Shown here piece by piece: positions 32,574-32,579 of a stretch of DNA of 32,579 nt. This stretch comes from Bacteroidales bacterium (GTDB taxonomy: Bacteria; Bacteroidota; Bacteroidia; Bacteroidales; UBA3824). The position numbers and the translations under genes are program-made. Under the pieces are notes generated by a model. The model saw only the letters and a list, made by a program, of their open reading frames with translations, searched no databases and had not been told where the DNA came from. The DNA lies in contig JAKSUC010000006.1 in assembly GCA_024413595.1 (NCBI GenBank), positions 66,339-98,917 of the forward strand, given 5' to 3'. Positions within the stretch are counted from its first letter, which is position 1; each line of letters begins with the position of its first letter.

Positions 32574-32579
32574 CAGAGG

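Overview
The window is strongly AT-rich and reads as chromosome of a member of the Bacteroidota, most likely order Bacteroidales. The evidence is the promoter grammar (TAnnTTTG -7 boxes with a TTG about 20 bases upstream, and little Shine-Dalgarno signal), SprB-type repeats, DUF4270, Bacteroidota-style TonB proteins, an ECF sigma/FecR/STN-receptor unit and BlaI/M56 regulation. I see no insertion sequence, prophage, integrase or CRISPR array. All genes end in ordinary stop codons.

Layout. Bases 1-8114 (+): the 3' end of a SprB-repeat surface protein, an RdgB-type nucleotide house-cleaning enzyme, a receiver/histidine-kinase-like protein without the phospho-accepting histidine, a GT5 'glycogen synthase' half-protein, a DUF4270 lipoprotein, glmS and a DUF1294 membrane protein. 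Bases 8219-11826 (-): a tight pdxA-dtd-mazG-like-deoC operon preceded by a two-domain universal stress protein. Bases 11925-18005 (-): four full-length TonB-like proteins, a rhodanese lipoprotein, and a BlaI repressor / M56 sensor / 59-residue TonB-anchor operon. Bases 18186-22908 (-): a membrane anti-sigma-like protein, an ECF sigma factor, an outer-membrane barrel protein and a TPR/transmembrane/pseudo-histidine-kinase protein. Bases 23037-27148 (+): an ECF sigma factor, a FecR anti-sigma factor and a TonB-dependent receptor. Bases 27282-32404 (+): a long-chain acyl-CoA ligase, a SiaC-like DUF1987 protein and an 864-residue protein of unknown function. A tRNA-Glu(TTC) lies at 32502-32573.

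How it may work together. The best candidate for an undescribed system is at 12907-18106. The blaI promoter and the promoters of two TonB paralogs carry the same composite element: a Bacteroidota promoter overlaid by tandem, partly palindromic repeats of about 20 bases. This predicts that the BlaI repressor controls itself, the M56 sensor and two TonB proteins. The M56 sensor ends in a domain that looks like a LytM/M23 peptidoglycan-peptidase fold stripped of its metal ligands, so a cell-wall ligand could be the signal. The sensor's own operon ends with a TonB gene reduced to its membrane anchor. A third TonB paralog and the rhodanese gene share a different, nearly identical promoter. Next to this are two ECF sigma systems in divergent orientation, one with a TonB-dependent receptor. 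The centre of the window therefore looks like an envelope-sensing and TonB-energised-transport region. These links are inferred from sequence layout; none has been tested.
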